Shown: positions 1 to 8,635 of the stretch, piece after piece
Position numbering within the stretch: position 1 is the first letter of the stretch
Layout of the letters: every line of letters begins with the position of its first letter
NCBI GenBank assembly: GCA_019419525.1
Contig: DXZU01000019.1
Coordinates: 54,979-118,978, forward strand
Source of the DNA: Collinsella sp.
GTDB taxonomy: Bacteria > Actinomycetota > Coriobacteriia > Coriobacteriales > Coriobacteriaceae
Direction: 5' to 3'
DNA length: 64,000 bases
The notes under the pieces: generated by a model
Told to the model about the DNA's origin: nothing
The model's database searches: none
What the model saw: only the letters and a program-made list of their open reading frames with translations
Program-made: the position numbers and the translations under genes

Positions 1-281
1 TTGAGATCATCGGTCTTGGTGCCCGTAAGCTTTTCGTACAGACCGATCAGCAGGCCGCCCAGCAGGCAGACGAAAAACGGATACGGCAAAAAACCGAACG
101 GACCGCTCGCGAGCTCGGGCGAAGCGACGCCCAGCATATGCGGGATTTCGGTCCATAGATAGTCGATGCCGTGCTCCATCGCAAAGAAAAACAGCCAGAC
201 CGCGGCGCCTGCAAACGCACCGGTCACGGCTACGCTAACTAAAAACAGCGCACGGTTTTTGGGTTTGGAAAGGTTACCCAT
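1..281 (-). CDS. Voltage-gated chloride channel (ClC) family protein, N-terminal part
   Basis: The first 93 codons of a membrane protein run off the left edge of the window. The start ATG at 281 has a good ribosome site (GGGAGGA) a few bases upstream. Residues about 10-35 form a strongly hydrophobic helix, followed by an amphipathic stretch with HGIDYLWTEIPHML, then a second hydrophobic helix with PFFVCLLGGLLIGLYEKLTG. This order, and the phrase around GGLLIGLYEK, resemble the start of ClC-type chloride channels or transporters as found in Actinobacteria. The selectivity motifs of the family lie further downstream and cannot be seen, so the family call is inference. Any other polytopic membrane protein remains possible. 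Confidence 0.55.
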   Translation of the reverse strand, partial: MGNLSKPKNRALFLVSVAVTGAFAGAAVWLFFFAMEHGIDYLWTEIPHMLGVASPELASGPFGFLPYPFFVCLLGGLLIGLYEKLTGTKTDDL

Positions 282-407
282 CGGGTCCTCCCGTGGTCAA
301 AAGCGACAAAGATAACTTTTATTGTAAGACGGGCACAGCGCGGACGTGCCGACCATCCACGCCTCAAACGGCACCGTTGGGCGCCGCACACGCGATGACC
401 CCAAGGC

Positions 408-941
408 CTAGTTGTCGATAATCGATACAATTTGGTGCAGGTCGTCGGCAAAGTAGATGCCGGCCTGACGCTGCGAGCTCGATAGGCCTTTATCGATCAT
501 GTGCTCGAGCAACGACCTAAGGTCGTTGTAGTAACCGTCCAAGTTGTACAGGATGCACGGCGCGCTCAGATGTCCCAACGACACGGCCGACATGACCTCG
601 GCAATCTCCTCGAGCGTGCCCGTCCCACCGGGAAAGGCAATGAACGCATCACCGAGTTCGATCATCTTTGCCTTACGCTCGGCCATGTCGCTCGTCACGA
701 TGAGGTTGTCGATTCCGTCGTGCTGAAACTCAGCCTCGATAAAAAAGCTCGGCTCCACACCCGTCACGTGCCCGCCGGCATCGAGCACGCTATCGGCGAG
801 CGCACCCATCAGGCCTGACTTGGAGCCGCCGTACACCAGCGCATGTCCGTTGGCGCCAATCCAGTTGCCCAGCTCCTGCACCGCGGGCAGAAACGCCGGG
901 TCATTACCGACGCTGGCGCCCAGATACACGGTGATATTCAT
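408..941 (-). CDS. LOG family protein (cytokinin riboside 5'-monophosphate phosphoribohydrolase type)
   Basis: This 177-residue protein is a Rossmann-fold member of the lysine decarboxylase-like (LOG) family. These enzymes cleave the N-glycosidic bond of nucleoside 5'-monophosphates and act in the cytoplasm. The signature PGGTGTLEE is at residues 104-112. An N-terminal VYLGAS strand and the YGGSKSGLMG loop (residues about 37-46) form the nucleotide pocket. The length fits the short bacterial members (about 180-190). The gene stands alone, upstream of the channel gene on the same strand and separated from it by 126 bases. The true substrate in bacteria is often unknown; the older annotation lysine decarboxylase is not supported by this motif set. 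Confidence 0.88.
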   Translation of the reverse strand: MNITVYLGASVGNDPAFLPAVQELGNWIGANGHALVYGGSKSGLMGALADSVLDAGGHVTGVEPSFFIEAEFQHDGIDNLIVTSDMAERKAKMIELGDAFIAFPGGTGTLEEIAEVMSAVSLGHLSAPCILYNLDGYYNDLRSLLEHMIDKGLSSSQRQAGIYFADDLHQIVSIIDN

Positions 942-977
942 ATTCAGTCCCCCTCATCGTGACGCGCGACGCCCGCC

Positions 978-1403
978 CTAGCGTTGGCGTCGGCGATATT
1001 CGCGCACGCGGCGCGACAGGTCGGCGAGCTCATCGCGATCGAGCTCTTCCAGATGCTCAAGATCGTCCATAAAGCGCGCCATGGTGTCCTTTTGGCGCAT
1101 CTTGATGAGCGTATTGCAGTAGTTCACCGCCACGCCCGTGAGCATGGCGATGTAGAAGATGCTGATGACGCTCAAAACGACGGTGATAGCGCGGGCAACC
1201 GGCGTTTCGGCCGGGATATCGCCAAAGCCGATCGTCGATACGGTCTCAAAGCTAAACCAGAGGCCATCGCCAAACGTAAGGGTCGCAGGGTCGGACAGCC
1301 AGACGGCCGTCGAGCACAGCAGGTAGAAGATAAGGAACAGGCCGGTGATGCGCGCAAAGCCAGCCTGGCGCAACACGTCGGCAAGCGTCCTCAACTTGTT
1401 CAT
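978..1403 (-). CDS. Two-helix potassium channel family protein
   Basis: A 141-residue KcsA/MthK-type pore protein: helix 1 at about residues 18-36, pore helix with selectivity filter TIGFGD at 57-62, helix 2 at about 70-95, and a short charged cytoplasmic tail rich in Asp, Glu and Arg that may be a coiled coil. There is no RCK/TrkA-N domain. The start was set at ATG 1403, which has AAGGGG just upstream. A longer in-frame reading to 1550 would run through the repeat-rich spacer and is unlikely to be coding. Such proteins work as tetramers and pass potassium across the membrane. The gene lies 36 bases downstream of the LOG gene and may be transcribed ahead of it. Confidence 0.85.
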   Translation of the reverse strand: MNKLRTLADVLRQAGFARITGLFLIFYLLCSTAVWLSDPATLTFGDGLWFSFETVSTIGFGDIPAETPVARAITVVLSVISIFYIAMLTGVAVNYCNTLIKMRQKDTMARFMDDLEHLEELDRDELADLSRRVREYRRRQR

Positions 1404-1481
1404 CGCGACCCCTTTTCCCAAGCGCCCAATCATGTTCGTTCGGTATTGTCCCACACTCGACACTCGAGGACGCTCCTTTTG

Positions 1482-1637
1482 TGCTGGCAGAAAGGGACTG
1501 TCCCCAACTGCCGGCACATAAGGAACGTCCCTAAGTGCCAACTCCGGCAAAGAGTGTCCCCGGCGACTAGTCGTTTAAGAACGTCCCCAATGATTACTAC
1601 AACTGCCGGACAGATTGGGAACGTCCCTAAGTGCCGG
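1482..1637. repeat. Cluster of short GGGGAC/GTCCC intergenic repeats
   Basis: The 260-base spacer before the hybrid kinase gene holds several diverged copies of one short motif. AAGGAACGTCCCTAAGTGCC is at about 1520-1539, TAAGAACGTCCCCAATGA near 1576-1593, and GGGAACGTCCCTAAGTGCCG at 1617-1636. GGGACTGTCCCC at 1494-1505 is itself a dyad. Nearly the same sequences recur at 8448-8500, 8606-8635 and 10245-10325. No open frame explains them, and they are interrupted palindromes able to form small hairpins. They look like a REP-type intergenic family of this genome. Confidence 0.75.
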
Positions 1638-1665
1638 ATGTTAGGCAAGCTGAGCTGGTATCCTT

Positions 1666-4503
1666 ATGCGGTATTATCTCGACTCGATAGGATTGCCTGT
1701 GAAACCTTCCGCCGTCCTTCGCTTAGCTCTATATCGCACCCTAGCTGTCGCGCTTGCTGCGCTCACACTACTGAGCGCCGTCATGCCCACCCCAGCCTTT
1801 GCCGCCGACTCCGACCAGCAGGTCAAGACGGTTCGCGTTGGCTGGCTCGTCAACAACAAAGGCTTCCAGGAAGGCACGCCGGGCGAGCGCCTCTCGGGAT
1901 GGGGCTACGAGTACCTCCAGACCCTCTCGTATTACACAAAGGGCTGGCAATACGAATACGTTAGCGGCACCTTCTCCGAGCTTATGGACATGCTCGAGGC
2001 AGGCGAAATCGACCTCATGCCCAACATCTCGTATTCGGCAGAACGCGAGCAGAAGCTGCTCTTTTCCTCGAACCCCGAGGGCACCGAGCGCTACTACATC
2101 TACGCCAGGCCCGACCGCGACGACCTGGCCAAGGGTGACCCCCAGGCGCTCCAAGGCCTCACCATCGGCTGCAACTCTGGCGTTATGCAAACTATCGTCG
2201 GCCAGCAGTGGCTCGCCGACGAAGGCGTTACCTGCACCTATAAAGAAATCGACACCGGCAGTGCCCTCTTTGAGGCGCTTGCAGACGGCGAGGTCGACGC
2301 CGTCATCATGAACGACACCATTTCGTCGCCCGATGCGTCACCCATGTTCTACGTAGGCTCGAGCGACTACTATTTTGCCGTTCCCAAAAGCCGCCCTGAT
2401 CTGATGAACGACATCAACGCCGCCATGACGACCATCGCCCGCGATAACCCGCGCTATAACGAGGAAGTCAAATCGAGTTACTCGACCCAAAACAGTGGCT
2501 CGTCATCGCTCACCGGCCCCGAGACCACCTGGCTCAAAGAAAACGGCAATACCATCACGATCGGCTATCTTAAAAACCAACTTCCCTACTGTACGCAAAA
2601 TGACGACGGCGAGATGGAAGGGTCGCTCGCCTCGCTTGCAACGACGTTGCACGACAAGTTTGGCATTACGGTCAAAACAATCGCACTCTCGAGCAACAAA
2701 CAAATGATCAAAGCCCTTTCCAACGGGACCATCGATGTCGCCCTGCCGTTGTTTCGCGACTACTGGCTCGCCGAGCAGACAGGGGTCATCCAGTCAAACT
2801 CGATGGGAACGGTTTCGCTGACCGCCATTCACAGTGGCAAAAACCTGAACAGCGACCTTAAGAACATCGCTTGTACAAAGAGCACAATCGTTAACCGTTT
2901 TGAGCTCGAAAGTCTCTTTCCGAACGCAACGGTAACCGAGTATTCGAATGACGGCGAGGTGCTCAAAGCCCTCGATGAGGGGAAGGCACGTTGCATCATT
3001 GTCCCCAGCACGCGCCTGGAAACTCTCCGCGACATCTACGACATCGAGGATTTCGAAACACAGGAACTCACCAACACGGCACAACTATCGTGTTTAATTT
3101 CGCGCGGCAAGCCCGAGCTGCTGGGAATCATCAATAAGGGCATCGTCAATGCAGGTGAATCGCTCTCTGCAAACAGCTATTTCCCCACATCGTACTCGGC
3201 GCAAGAATCGGATGCGTTCCGACTTCTCTACCGCAACCGCATCGTCATTGCGGCAGTCGTCATTTGCATTTTGCTCACCGGCATCGTCATCCTTGTCTGG
3301 TCGCTTTACCGCGCACAGGAGGAACGGCAGAAAGCCGATGCCGCCAACGCCGCCAAAACCGCTTTCCTCACGCGCATGAGCCACGACATCCGCACGCCGC
3401 TCAACGGCATCCTGGGCCTTATCGAAATTGAGGAATTGAGAGAAGGCGACATGCAGGTCGCCCGCGAAAGCCGCGCCAAGGCGCGCGTTGCCGCCAATCA
3501 CCTGCTGTCACTGATTAACGACATCCTCGAGATGGGCAGGATCGAGGAGCGCAAAGTGACGCTCGAGCACGAATCATTCAACCTTAAAGAGCTGTGCGAC
3601 AATGCGCTCGTACTGTGCAAGCTCCGCGCATCGGACCGCGGCATAATCATGCTCGACACCAGCGAGCCCTACGCTGTCGACCAATATATGATCGGCAGCC
3701 CCACCCATATTCGGCAGATCCTTGTCAACCTGCTCGACAACAGCATCAAGTACAACAAGCACGGAGGCACCGTCACGTTCTCATCGACCATCAAGCCGGT
3801 CGACGACGAGCACGCCGTGTTTTGCTTTAGCGTCTCGGATACCGGCATTGGTATGACATCCGAGTTTTTGGCACACATTTACGAGCCGTTTGCCCAGGAA
3901 GGCGACGATGCGCGCAGCAAGTTCCAAGGAACCGGCATTGGCATGTCTATCGTCAAATCGCTCATCGATATGATGGGCGGCACGATTGAGATTTCGAGTG
4001 AGGTTGGCGTGGGGAGTACGTTTGACGTCCGGATTCCGCTCGATATCGACAAGAACCCTCAGATAAAAGAATGTGCAGACACGCAGGTAAGCAGCTGCTC
4101 GCTCGCCGGCATGAACGTCCTTTTGGCAGAAGATAACGAACTCAATGCCGAGATTGCCCAAGCTCTGCTCGAAAGCGAAGGCATCGTCGTGACTCGCGCC
4201 GCCGACGGCAACGAGACAGTCGACCTATACGTTAGCCGTCCCGCCGGCAGCTTCGATGCAATCCTGATGGACATCATGATGCCGGGCATGGACGGCTACG
4301 AGGCAACCCGGGCGATCCGCCTGAGCGAAAAGGCCGATGCGGCCGACATCCCCATCATCGCGCTCACCGCCAACGCCTTTGCCGAAGACGCCAAGGCGGC
4401 ACACGACGCCGGCATGAACGCCCATCTGCCCAAACCGCTCGACTTTAGCAAGCTCAAAAACATACTCGCCTGTATCAAGAAAAACGGGGCTGTTTCGCTA
4501 TAG
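1666..4503 (+). CDS. BvgS/EvgS-like hybrid sensor histidine kinase with two periplasmic solute-binding domains
   Basis: A 945-residue unorthodox sensor. A signal segment at residues about 15-45 ends in PAFAA. It is followed by two tandem SBP_bac_3-like (amino-acid-binding type) extracytoplasmic domains, about 55-270 and 285-520. A transmembrane helix lies at about 526-548. The HisKA domain has phospho-acceptor His573 (MSHDIRTPLNG), the HATPase_c domain has N-box NLLDNSIKYN and the G boxes DTGIGM and GTGIGMSIV, and the C-terminal receiver has Asp869 (ILMDIMMPGMDG). Ligand binding outside is expected to gate autophosphorylation and then transfer to the fused receiver. No output regulator lies next to it. 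GTG at 1699, preceded by AGGA, is an equally likely start and would put the signal peptide at the N-terminus. There is no Hpt domain, so a separate phosphotransfer protein may be needed. Confidence 0.9.
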   Translation: MRYYLDSIGLPVKPSAVLRLALYRTLAVALAALTLLSAVMPTPAFAADSDQQVKTVRVGWLVNNKGFQEGTPGERLSGWGYEYLQTLSYYTKGWQYEYVSGTFSELMDMLEAGEIDLMPNISYSAEREQKLLFSSNPEGTERYYIYARPDRDDLAKGDPQALQGLTIGCNSGVMQTIVGQQWLADEGVTCTYKEIDTGSALFEALADGEVDAVIMNDTISSPDASPMFYVGSSDYYFAVPKSRPDLMNDINAAMTTIARDNPRYNEEVKSSYSTQNSGSSSLTGPETTWLKENGNTITIGYLKNQLPYCTQNDDGEMEGSLASLATTLHDKFGITVKTIALSSNKQMIKALSNGTIDVALPLFRDYWLAEQTGVIQSNSMGTVSLTAIHSGKNLNSDLKNIACTKSTIVNRFELESLFPNATVTEYSNDGEVLKALDEGKARCIIVPSTRLETLRDIYDIEDFETQELTNTAQLSCLISRGKPELLGIINKGIVNAGESLSANSYFPTSYSAQESDAFRLLYRNRIVIAAVVICILLTGIVILVWSLYRAQEERQKADAANAAKTAFLTRMSHDIRTPLNGILGLIEIEELREGDMQVARESRAKARVAANHLLSLINDILEMGRIEERKVTLEHESFNLKELCDNALVLCKLRASDRGIIMLDTSEPYAVDQYMIGSPTHIRQILVNLLDNSIKYNKHGGTVTFSSTIKPVDDEHAVFCFSVSDTGIGMTSEFLAHIYEPFAQEGDDARSKFQGTGIGMSIVKSLIDMMGGTIEISSEVGVGSTFDVRIPLDIDKNPQIKECADTQVSSCSLAGMNVLLAEDNELNAEIAQALLESEGIVVTRAADGNETVDLYVSRPAGSFDAILMDIMMPGMDGYEATRAIRLSEKADAADIPIIALTANAFAEDAKAAHDAGMNAHLPKPLDFSKLKNILACIKKNGAVSL

Positions 4504-4544
4504 TTTGTGCTCAACCACCATGCGCAGTAGAAAGGAAGCCAACG

Positions 4545-5024
4545 ATGTTTAGGCCCTTACGTCGAAAGAAACGCGCCATCACCGACGAGAAAGCGCGCGA
4601 ACTGCTCGCTACCTGCAAGCGCGGCGTCTTTGCCGTCAACGGCGATGATGGCTACCCCTATGCCATTCCCGTCAACTACTTCTTTGACGCCGAGCACGAC
4701 AAGATTTATTTCCATGGCGCCAAGGCTGGCCACAAGGTCGATTCACTCAAGCATGATGATAAAGTCTGCTTTACCGTTTACGGCAACGAGTGGTACAAGG
4801 ACGGCGACTGGGCTCCCTACGTTATGAGTACCGTTGTCTTTGGTCGTTGTCGCCTGGTAGATGAAGCGCCCGCGTTTATCGAGGACAAAGTCCGTCAGCT
4901 CGCGCTTAAGTACTACCCTTCTGCCGAAGAAGTCGAGGAGGAGATCGCCAAAGACATAAAGGGCGTCCAACTCTACGAGATTTCGATTGAACATCTTTGC
5001 GGAAAGCAGATTCATGAAAAGTAG
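4545..5024 (+). CDS. NimA-like pyridoxamine 5'-phosphate oxidase-fold flavoprotein
   Basis: A 159-residue split-barrel flavin-binding protein. ITDEKARELLATCKRGVFAV at the start, then GYPYAIPVNYFFD and KIYFHGAKAGHKVDSLK, is the typical opening of the NimA/pyridoxamine 5'-phosphate oxidase-related group. Members bind FMN or F420-like cofactors; some reduce nitroimidazoles, but most have no proven substrate. The ribosome site AAAGGA sits well before ATG 4545. The gene follows the hybrid kinase by 41 bases on the same strand, so co-transcription is possible. Resistance to nitroimidazoles cannot be concluded from sequence alone. Confidence 0.85.
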   Translation: MFRPLRRKKRAITDEKARELLATCKRGVFAVNGDDGYPYAIPVNYFFDAEHDKIYFHGAKAGHKVDSLKHDDKVCFTVYGNEWYKDGDWAPYVMSTVVFGRCRLVDEAPAFIEDKVRQLALKYYPSAEEVEEEIAKDIKGVQLYEISIEHLCGKQIHEK

Positions 5025-5057
5025 CGAATGCGGAAAACGCGCTCGCTACCCTCTGCA

Positions 5058-5098
5058 CCCCATGTGCCCACGCATTTTGACGGCGTGGGCACATGGGG
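5058..5098. terminator. Perfect 16-bp stem hairpin between convergent genes
   Basis: CCCCATGTGCCCACGC at 5058-5073 is the exact reverse complement of 5083-5098, with a 9-base loop. It lies between the converging NimA-like gene and the MalY-like gene. No T-run follows on either strand, so it is not a classic intrinsic terminator. It may stop or stabilise both transcripts. Confidence 0.55.
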
Positions 5099-5120
5099 CA
5101 GCACTCGAATCGAGCGCCCC

Positions 5121-6332
5121 CTATACCCCAAAAACGTAGCGGTCCAGGCGCTCACACGCCTCCTTTACCCGCGAAAGCGGCAGTGCCAGATTCACGCGGA
5201 TGTGACAGGGCCCGTGGAACGGGCGGCCGTCCTGATACCCCACGCCCACGCGCGCCCCCTCGTCGAGCAGCCACTGAATATCGCGGCCATGCTCGAGGCA
5301 CCACTCGGTGCAGTCCAGAAACACCATGTACGTGCCCTGCGGACGCGAATAGCCCACGCCCTCAAAATGCTCGTCCACGTAATCGCAGAAGTAGTCAATG
5401 TTGCCCTGGATGACCTGATTGAGCTCATCGACCCACTCGTAGCCCTGCGGCTGGTAGGCGCCGATAAGCGCGTGCATCGAAAGGACGTTCATCTCGTTGT
5501 AGTGAGTCTTGTTGGACACGGCGCACACGCGGTCGCGCAGCGTCTCGTTATAGATGATGTGGTAGCTGCCGACCAGGCCCGCCAGGTTGAACGTCTTGCT
5601 GGGCGCGTAGAGGGCAACCGTGCGCATGCGGGCATCCTCGCTCACCGACTGCGTCGGGATATGCTTGTGACCCGGCAGGATGATATCGGACCAAATCTCG
5701 TCCGAGACCACCACGCAATCATGCTGGCGATAGATGTCCATGGCGCGCTCGATCTCGTCGCGCTCCCATACGCGGCCGCAGGGATTGTGCGGCGAGCAGA
5801 ACACCGCGGCATGGATATGGTTTTGGGCGAGCTTGCGCTCCATGTCCTCAAAATCCATGCGCCACACGCCCTGGTCGTCGAGCTTAAGCGGGCTGTGGAC
5901 AATGCGATAGCCCGCGGCTTCGATGGACTTGGTAAAGCCGATGTAGGTAGGGCTATGGACCAGCACCGCATCGCCCGGCTGGACATACGCGCGCAGGGTC
6001 GACACGACACCGCCCAGGACACCGTTCTCGTAGCCGATATGCTCCGGCGCCAAGCCCTCAACGCCGTTGCGACGGCTTTGCCATTCGATGATGCGGTCGA
6101 AGTACTCGGGGCGAGGATCGAAATAGCCAAACATGGGATGCTGGGCGCGCTGAATGATGTGCTCCTGGACCGTGGGCACCGTGGCAAAGTTCATGTCCGC
6201 TACCCACATGGGGATGCGGTCGAAGCCCTCATCGGGTGCGTTCGGAGCCATGCCGGGGATCTCACCCCAAGAGTCAACAGCGATAGAGTCCATGCCGTGG
6301 CGGTCGATAAGCGAGCTGAAGTCGTATTTCAT
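5121..6332 (-). CDS. MalY/PatB family pyridoxal-phosphate aminotransferase (cystathionine beta-lyase type)
   Basis: A 403-residue fold-type I PLP enzyme. The PLP lysine is Lys246 in LYAPSKTFNLAG. Upstream are the conserved VADMNF and MFGYFD segments typical of MalY/PatB, VVVSDEIWSDI that holds the cofactor-binding Asp, and SPHNPCGRVW. Family members cleave cystathionine or cysteine C-S bonds, giving pyruvate, ammonia and a thiol. Start ATG 6332 was chosen because CGGGAG lies 7 bases upstream; an in-frame ATG at 6380 has no such site. It is a single-gene unit convergent with the flavoprotein gene. The exact substrate cannot be told from sequence. Confidence 0.88.
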   Translation of the reverse strand: MKYDFSSLIDRHGMDSIAVDSWGEIPGMAPNAPDEGFDRIPMWVADMNFATVPTVQEHIIQRAQHPMFGYFDPRPEYFDRIIEWQSRRNGVEGLAPEHIGYENGVLGGVVSTLRAYVQPGDAVLVHSPTYIGFTKSIEAAGYRIVHSPLKLDDQGVWRMDFEDMERKLAQNHIHAAVFCSPHNPCGRVWERDEIERAMDIYRQHDCVVVSDEIWSDIILPGHKHIPTQSVSEDARMRTVALYAPSKTFNLAGLVGSYHIIYNETLRDRVCAVSNKTHYNEMNVLSMHALIGAYQPQGYEWVDELNQVIQGNIDYFCDYVDEHFEGVGYSRPQGTYMVFLDCTEWCLEHGRDIQWLLDEGARVGVGYQDGRPFHGPCHIRVNLALPLSRVKEACERLDRYVFGV

Positions 6333-6443
6333 GCTGAGCTCCCGTGCAAAGTGATTGTTTTGGTAGGCGTTATTGTCCACCAGCGCGGGCGGTTTTGGCG
6401 CGGGGTTTGGCGCTTAATTTGACGGGTGCGGACGAATGGCAGG

Positions 6444-7190
6444 TTAGTCTTGCGCGTCGTTGGCGGCGGTTACCGTCAACCTGGTTCCGTCGACCGTAAA
6501 GGATATGTCGAACCCGGCGTAAGCCAAGTGGTAAATGCGGTTTGGCTCGTACTTGCTACCCGCGCGGCGCGGATCTTGGCGAAGGACCTCGACCAAGCCG
6601 GGGAGCTTTGCGGGCGGGACCATATCCTGCAGCGCTTGCGGAAACTCGACGTCGAGCTCTTGCCACGGAGCATCCTCAATCCAGCCGCCCGTCGCATCCG
6701 GGTGACAGTCGGCAAACGGAATGTAGGGCTTAATGTCGTAGATGGGCGTGCCATCGCGCAGATCGGCCCCCAGCACATGGATGATGGGGCCCTCGTCAGT
6801 GAGCTCGACACGATCGAGCTTGACGCAGGTGAGCCCGATGGGATTAGGGCGAAACGGACTGCGCGTGGCAAACACGCCCACGCGCTCGGCTCCACCCAGA
6901 CGCGGCGGGCGCACGGTCTTCGACCACTTGGCATTAGTGCCGGACCTGTCCTGCGTCTTGGCATCGGCAGCTATGTCCTTAGCCGTGCCGCCGGGCGTGC
7001 CGTTTTCGAAGCGCCAGAGCAGCCATAGGTGAGAGAAGGAGTCCAGACCCTCAACCGCTGCGTTGGAGGCAAATTCCGGCTCAAAAACGATGCGTCCCTG
7101 CAGATGAGGCGCCAAAAAGCTGTTGCGCGGAATGCCGAACTTCTGCGGCAGATCGGTATGTATGTGTGCAATAGGTTCCATGCCGGTCAT
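6444..7190 (-). CDS. trmO: TrmO/TsaA family tRNA (N6-threonylcarbamoyladenosine-37) methyltransferase
   Basis: A 248-residue protein with the TsaA/TrmO barrel: FGIPRNSFLAPHLQGRIVFEPEF near the start, then SHLWLLWRFE, and the family core TRSPFRPNPIGLTCVKLD with GADLRDGTPIYDIKPYIPFAD. TrmO uses S-adenosylmethionine to methylate t6A at position 37 of tRNA-Thr(GGU) in E. coli. The C-terminal extension (after about residue 175) is usual in longer members. The start is uncertain: ATG 7190 and ATG 7181 both lack a clear ribosome site, so the message may be leaderless. An open frame continues upstream to 8120 but crosses the divergent regulator gene and is not coding. Confidence 0.85.
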   Translation of the reverse strand: MTGMEPIAHIHTDLPQKFGIPRNSFLAPHLQGRIVFEPEFASNAAVEGLDSFSHLWLLWRFENGTPGGTAKDIAADAKTQDRSGTNAKWSKTVRPPRLGGAERVGVFATRSPFRPNPIGLTCVKLDRVELTDEGPIIHVLGADLRDGTPIYDIKPYIPFADCHPDATGGWIEDAPWQELDVEFPQALQDMVPPAKLPGLVEVLRQDPRRAGSKYEPNRIYHLAYAGFDISFTVDGTRLTVTAANDAQD

Positions 7191-7263
7191 TGTACGGCAT
7201 GGAGGTGTGGGGCGATGCGCGCAATTCTTCGCCGCGGTCCCCCGTCGTGCAACCAACGGTTGC

Positions 7264-7292
7264 TTGAAAGGGTGCCGGCCGCCGCGTATGCT
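7264..7292 (+). promoter_or_regulatory. Sigma-70-type promoter for the XRE-TipAS gene
   Basis: TTGAAA at 7264-7269, a 17-base spacer and TATGCT at 7287-7292. It lies 30 bases ahead of the start codon at 7323 in the divergent spacer shared with trmO. Confidence 0.65.
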
Positions 7293-7322
7293 TAAAGCAA
7301 CAAACAGCAGAAAGGAGCCGCT

Positions 7323-8078
7323 ATGGCCTTTGCGGAAAAGCTCATTGCTGTCCGTCGCGCCCATCACCTTACCCAGGAGCAGCTCGCCGCCAAGCTCTTC
7401 GTCACACGCCAGGCCATCAGCCGTTGGGAGCGCGGCGAGGTCACCCCAAGCATCGACATGATGAAGCTCATCGCCGCCGTAACCGGCGATCCCCTGTCTC
7501 ACCTGCTCGAAATGCCCGAGCACTATTGCCAGAGCTGCGGCATGATACTCACGCCCGACGACTGCGGCACCGATGCCACCGGCGCCACGACCGACCATTA
7601 CTGCAAGTGGTGCTACGACCACGGCAAGTACACCTACGACACCACGATGGAGGCAATGATTGAGGATTGTGCCCCGCGGCTGGCACAAAATACCGGCATG
7701 TCGCTCGACGAAGCCGTCTCGCTCATGGGCGCCGTACTGCCGCAACTGGAACGCTGGCACACCGTGCAGGAAAACGAGGAGCGCCACGGTGCCGAGGCGC
7801 GGGCGCACTATGGCGACGAGGCCGTCGATGCAGCAAACGAGGCACTGCTGGACATGGACCCCGAGACGTGGAACGACATGAAGGAACTCGAGCGTGCCAT
7901 TCTGGGTCAGCTCTCGATTGCCATGGGCGACGGCGAACCGGAAGGCAGCGAGGCGCGCAAGCTTGTCGCAATGCACCGTCGATGGATTGGCCTTAACTGG
8001 GGACACGAACCCCAGAACGAAGCGTACCTGGGCCTCGCCCACGGCTATCTTGCCGATCAGCGCTTTGTTGACTACTAA
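7323..8078 (+). CDS. XRE-type regulator fused to a zinc ribbon and a TipAS-like domain
   Basis: A 251-residue three-part protein. Residues about 5-60 are a Cro/C1-type helix-turn-helix (LTQEQLAAKLFVTRQAISRW). Residues about 68-105 carry two CxxC pairs (YCQSCGM and YCKWCYD), a small zinc-ribbon domain. Residues about 145-250 match the TipAS drug-sensing fold, with HYGDEAVDAANEAL and the ending HRRWIGLNWGHEPQNEAYLGL plus LADQRFVDY. In TipA the TipAS domain follows a MerR domain and binds thiopeptides; here an XRE domain takes that place. The ribosome site AAAGGAG is well placed. Regulation of itself or a neighbour by a small ligand is an inference. No transporter sits next to it. Confidence 0.85.
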   Translation: MAFAEKLIAVRRAHHLTQEQLAAKLFVTRQAISRWERGEVTPSIDMMKLIAAVTGDPLSHLLEMPEHYCQSCGMILTPDDCGTDATGATTDHYCKWCYDHGKYTYDTTMEAMIEDCAPRLAQNTGMSLDEAVSLMGAVLPQLERWHTVQENEERHGAEARAHYGDEAVDAANEALLDMDPETWNDMKELERAILGQLSIAMGDGEPEGSEARKLVAMHRRWIGLNWGHEPQNEAYLGLAHGYLADQRFVDY

Positions 8079-8201
8079 GACAAGCCCTGCGGCGCCGGGG
8101 CCACAGCGTTTCTGGTCCAAGCAATCGAGTCATCGCTGACTCGCGCATAGACTGCAGCGGCTTTGGGTATTTCAATCAAAACCTCAACCGATTGGAGACC
8201 T

Positions 8202-8447
8202 ATGGCTACTGATCATGAGCTCGAGCTGTACGTTATGACCGGCTGCCCGTATTGCATAAAGGTCAAGCACTTTTTGGCCGATAACGGTGTGACCATCCCC
8301 GAGCGCAATATCTCGACCGACCCCGATGCCAAGCAGACGCTCATCGCCGTCGGCGGCAAGCGCCAGGTCCCCTGCCTGTTCATTGACGGCAAACCACTCT
8401 ACGAATCGAGTGACATCATCGCATGGGTACAGGAGAACCTGCTCTAG
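8202..8447 (+). CDS. Glutaredoxin-like protein
   Basis: An 81-residue thioredoxin-fold protein with the redox motif CPYC at residues 15-18 (MTGCPYCIKVKHFL), the cis-proline loop QVPCLFIDG, and the closing YESSDIIAWVQENLL that resembles the GST N-terminal/glutaredoxin family. It probably reduces disulfides or mixed disulfides in the cytoplasm. Start ATG 8202 was chosen over an upstream TTG because TTGGAGACC precedes it. A decayed copy of its last 14 codons is found at 11378-11419, so the gene or its 3' end was once duplicated. Confidence 0.88.
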   Translation: MATDHELELYVMTGCPYCIKVKHFLADNGVTIPERNISTDPDAKQTLIAVGGKRQVPCLFIDGKPLYESSDIIAWVQENLL

Positions 8448-8635
8448 CACTCATTGGGGACGTACTTAAATGAGTAGTCGTTAAAGAACGTCCCCAACGG
8501 CTAGTCCCCCGCCGAACCCAAACGTGTACGTCAGCATCCAAAGTCGACATTTTTCGACACCTTTGGATGCTGGCGTACGGCTTTTTTGCGCGGGTCCCTC
8601 ACAACCACTCATTGGGGACGTACTTAAATGAGTAG
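8448..8635. repeat. Repeat cluster: 30-bp direct repeats around a long hairpin element
   Basis: An identical 30-base sequence (containing CTCATTGGGGACGTACTTAA) occurs at 8448-8477 and 8606-8635; its ends CTCATT/AATGAG are complementary. Between them lies a long hairpin: GTACGTCAGCATCCAAAG (8526-8543) pairs with 8561-8578 apart from one G-T pair, and is followed by a T-run at 8582-8587. The unit beginning CTAGTCCCCCGCCG at 8501 recurs at 10154. For glutaredoxin transcripts the hairpin plus T-run would work as an intrinsic terminator. Confidence 0.8.

Noticed and set aside
7191..8120. Upstream extension of the trmO frame on the minus strand
   Set aside because: It runs through the divergent XRE-TipAS gene, has no ribosome site, and TrmO homology starts at about 7190.
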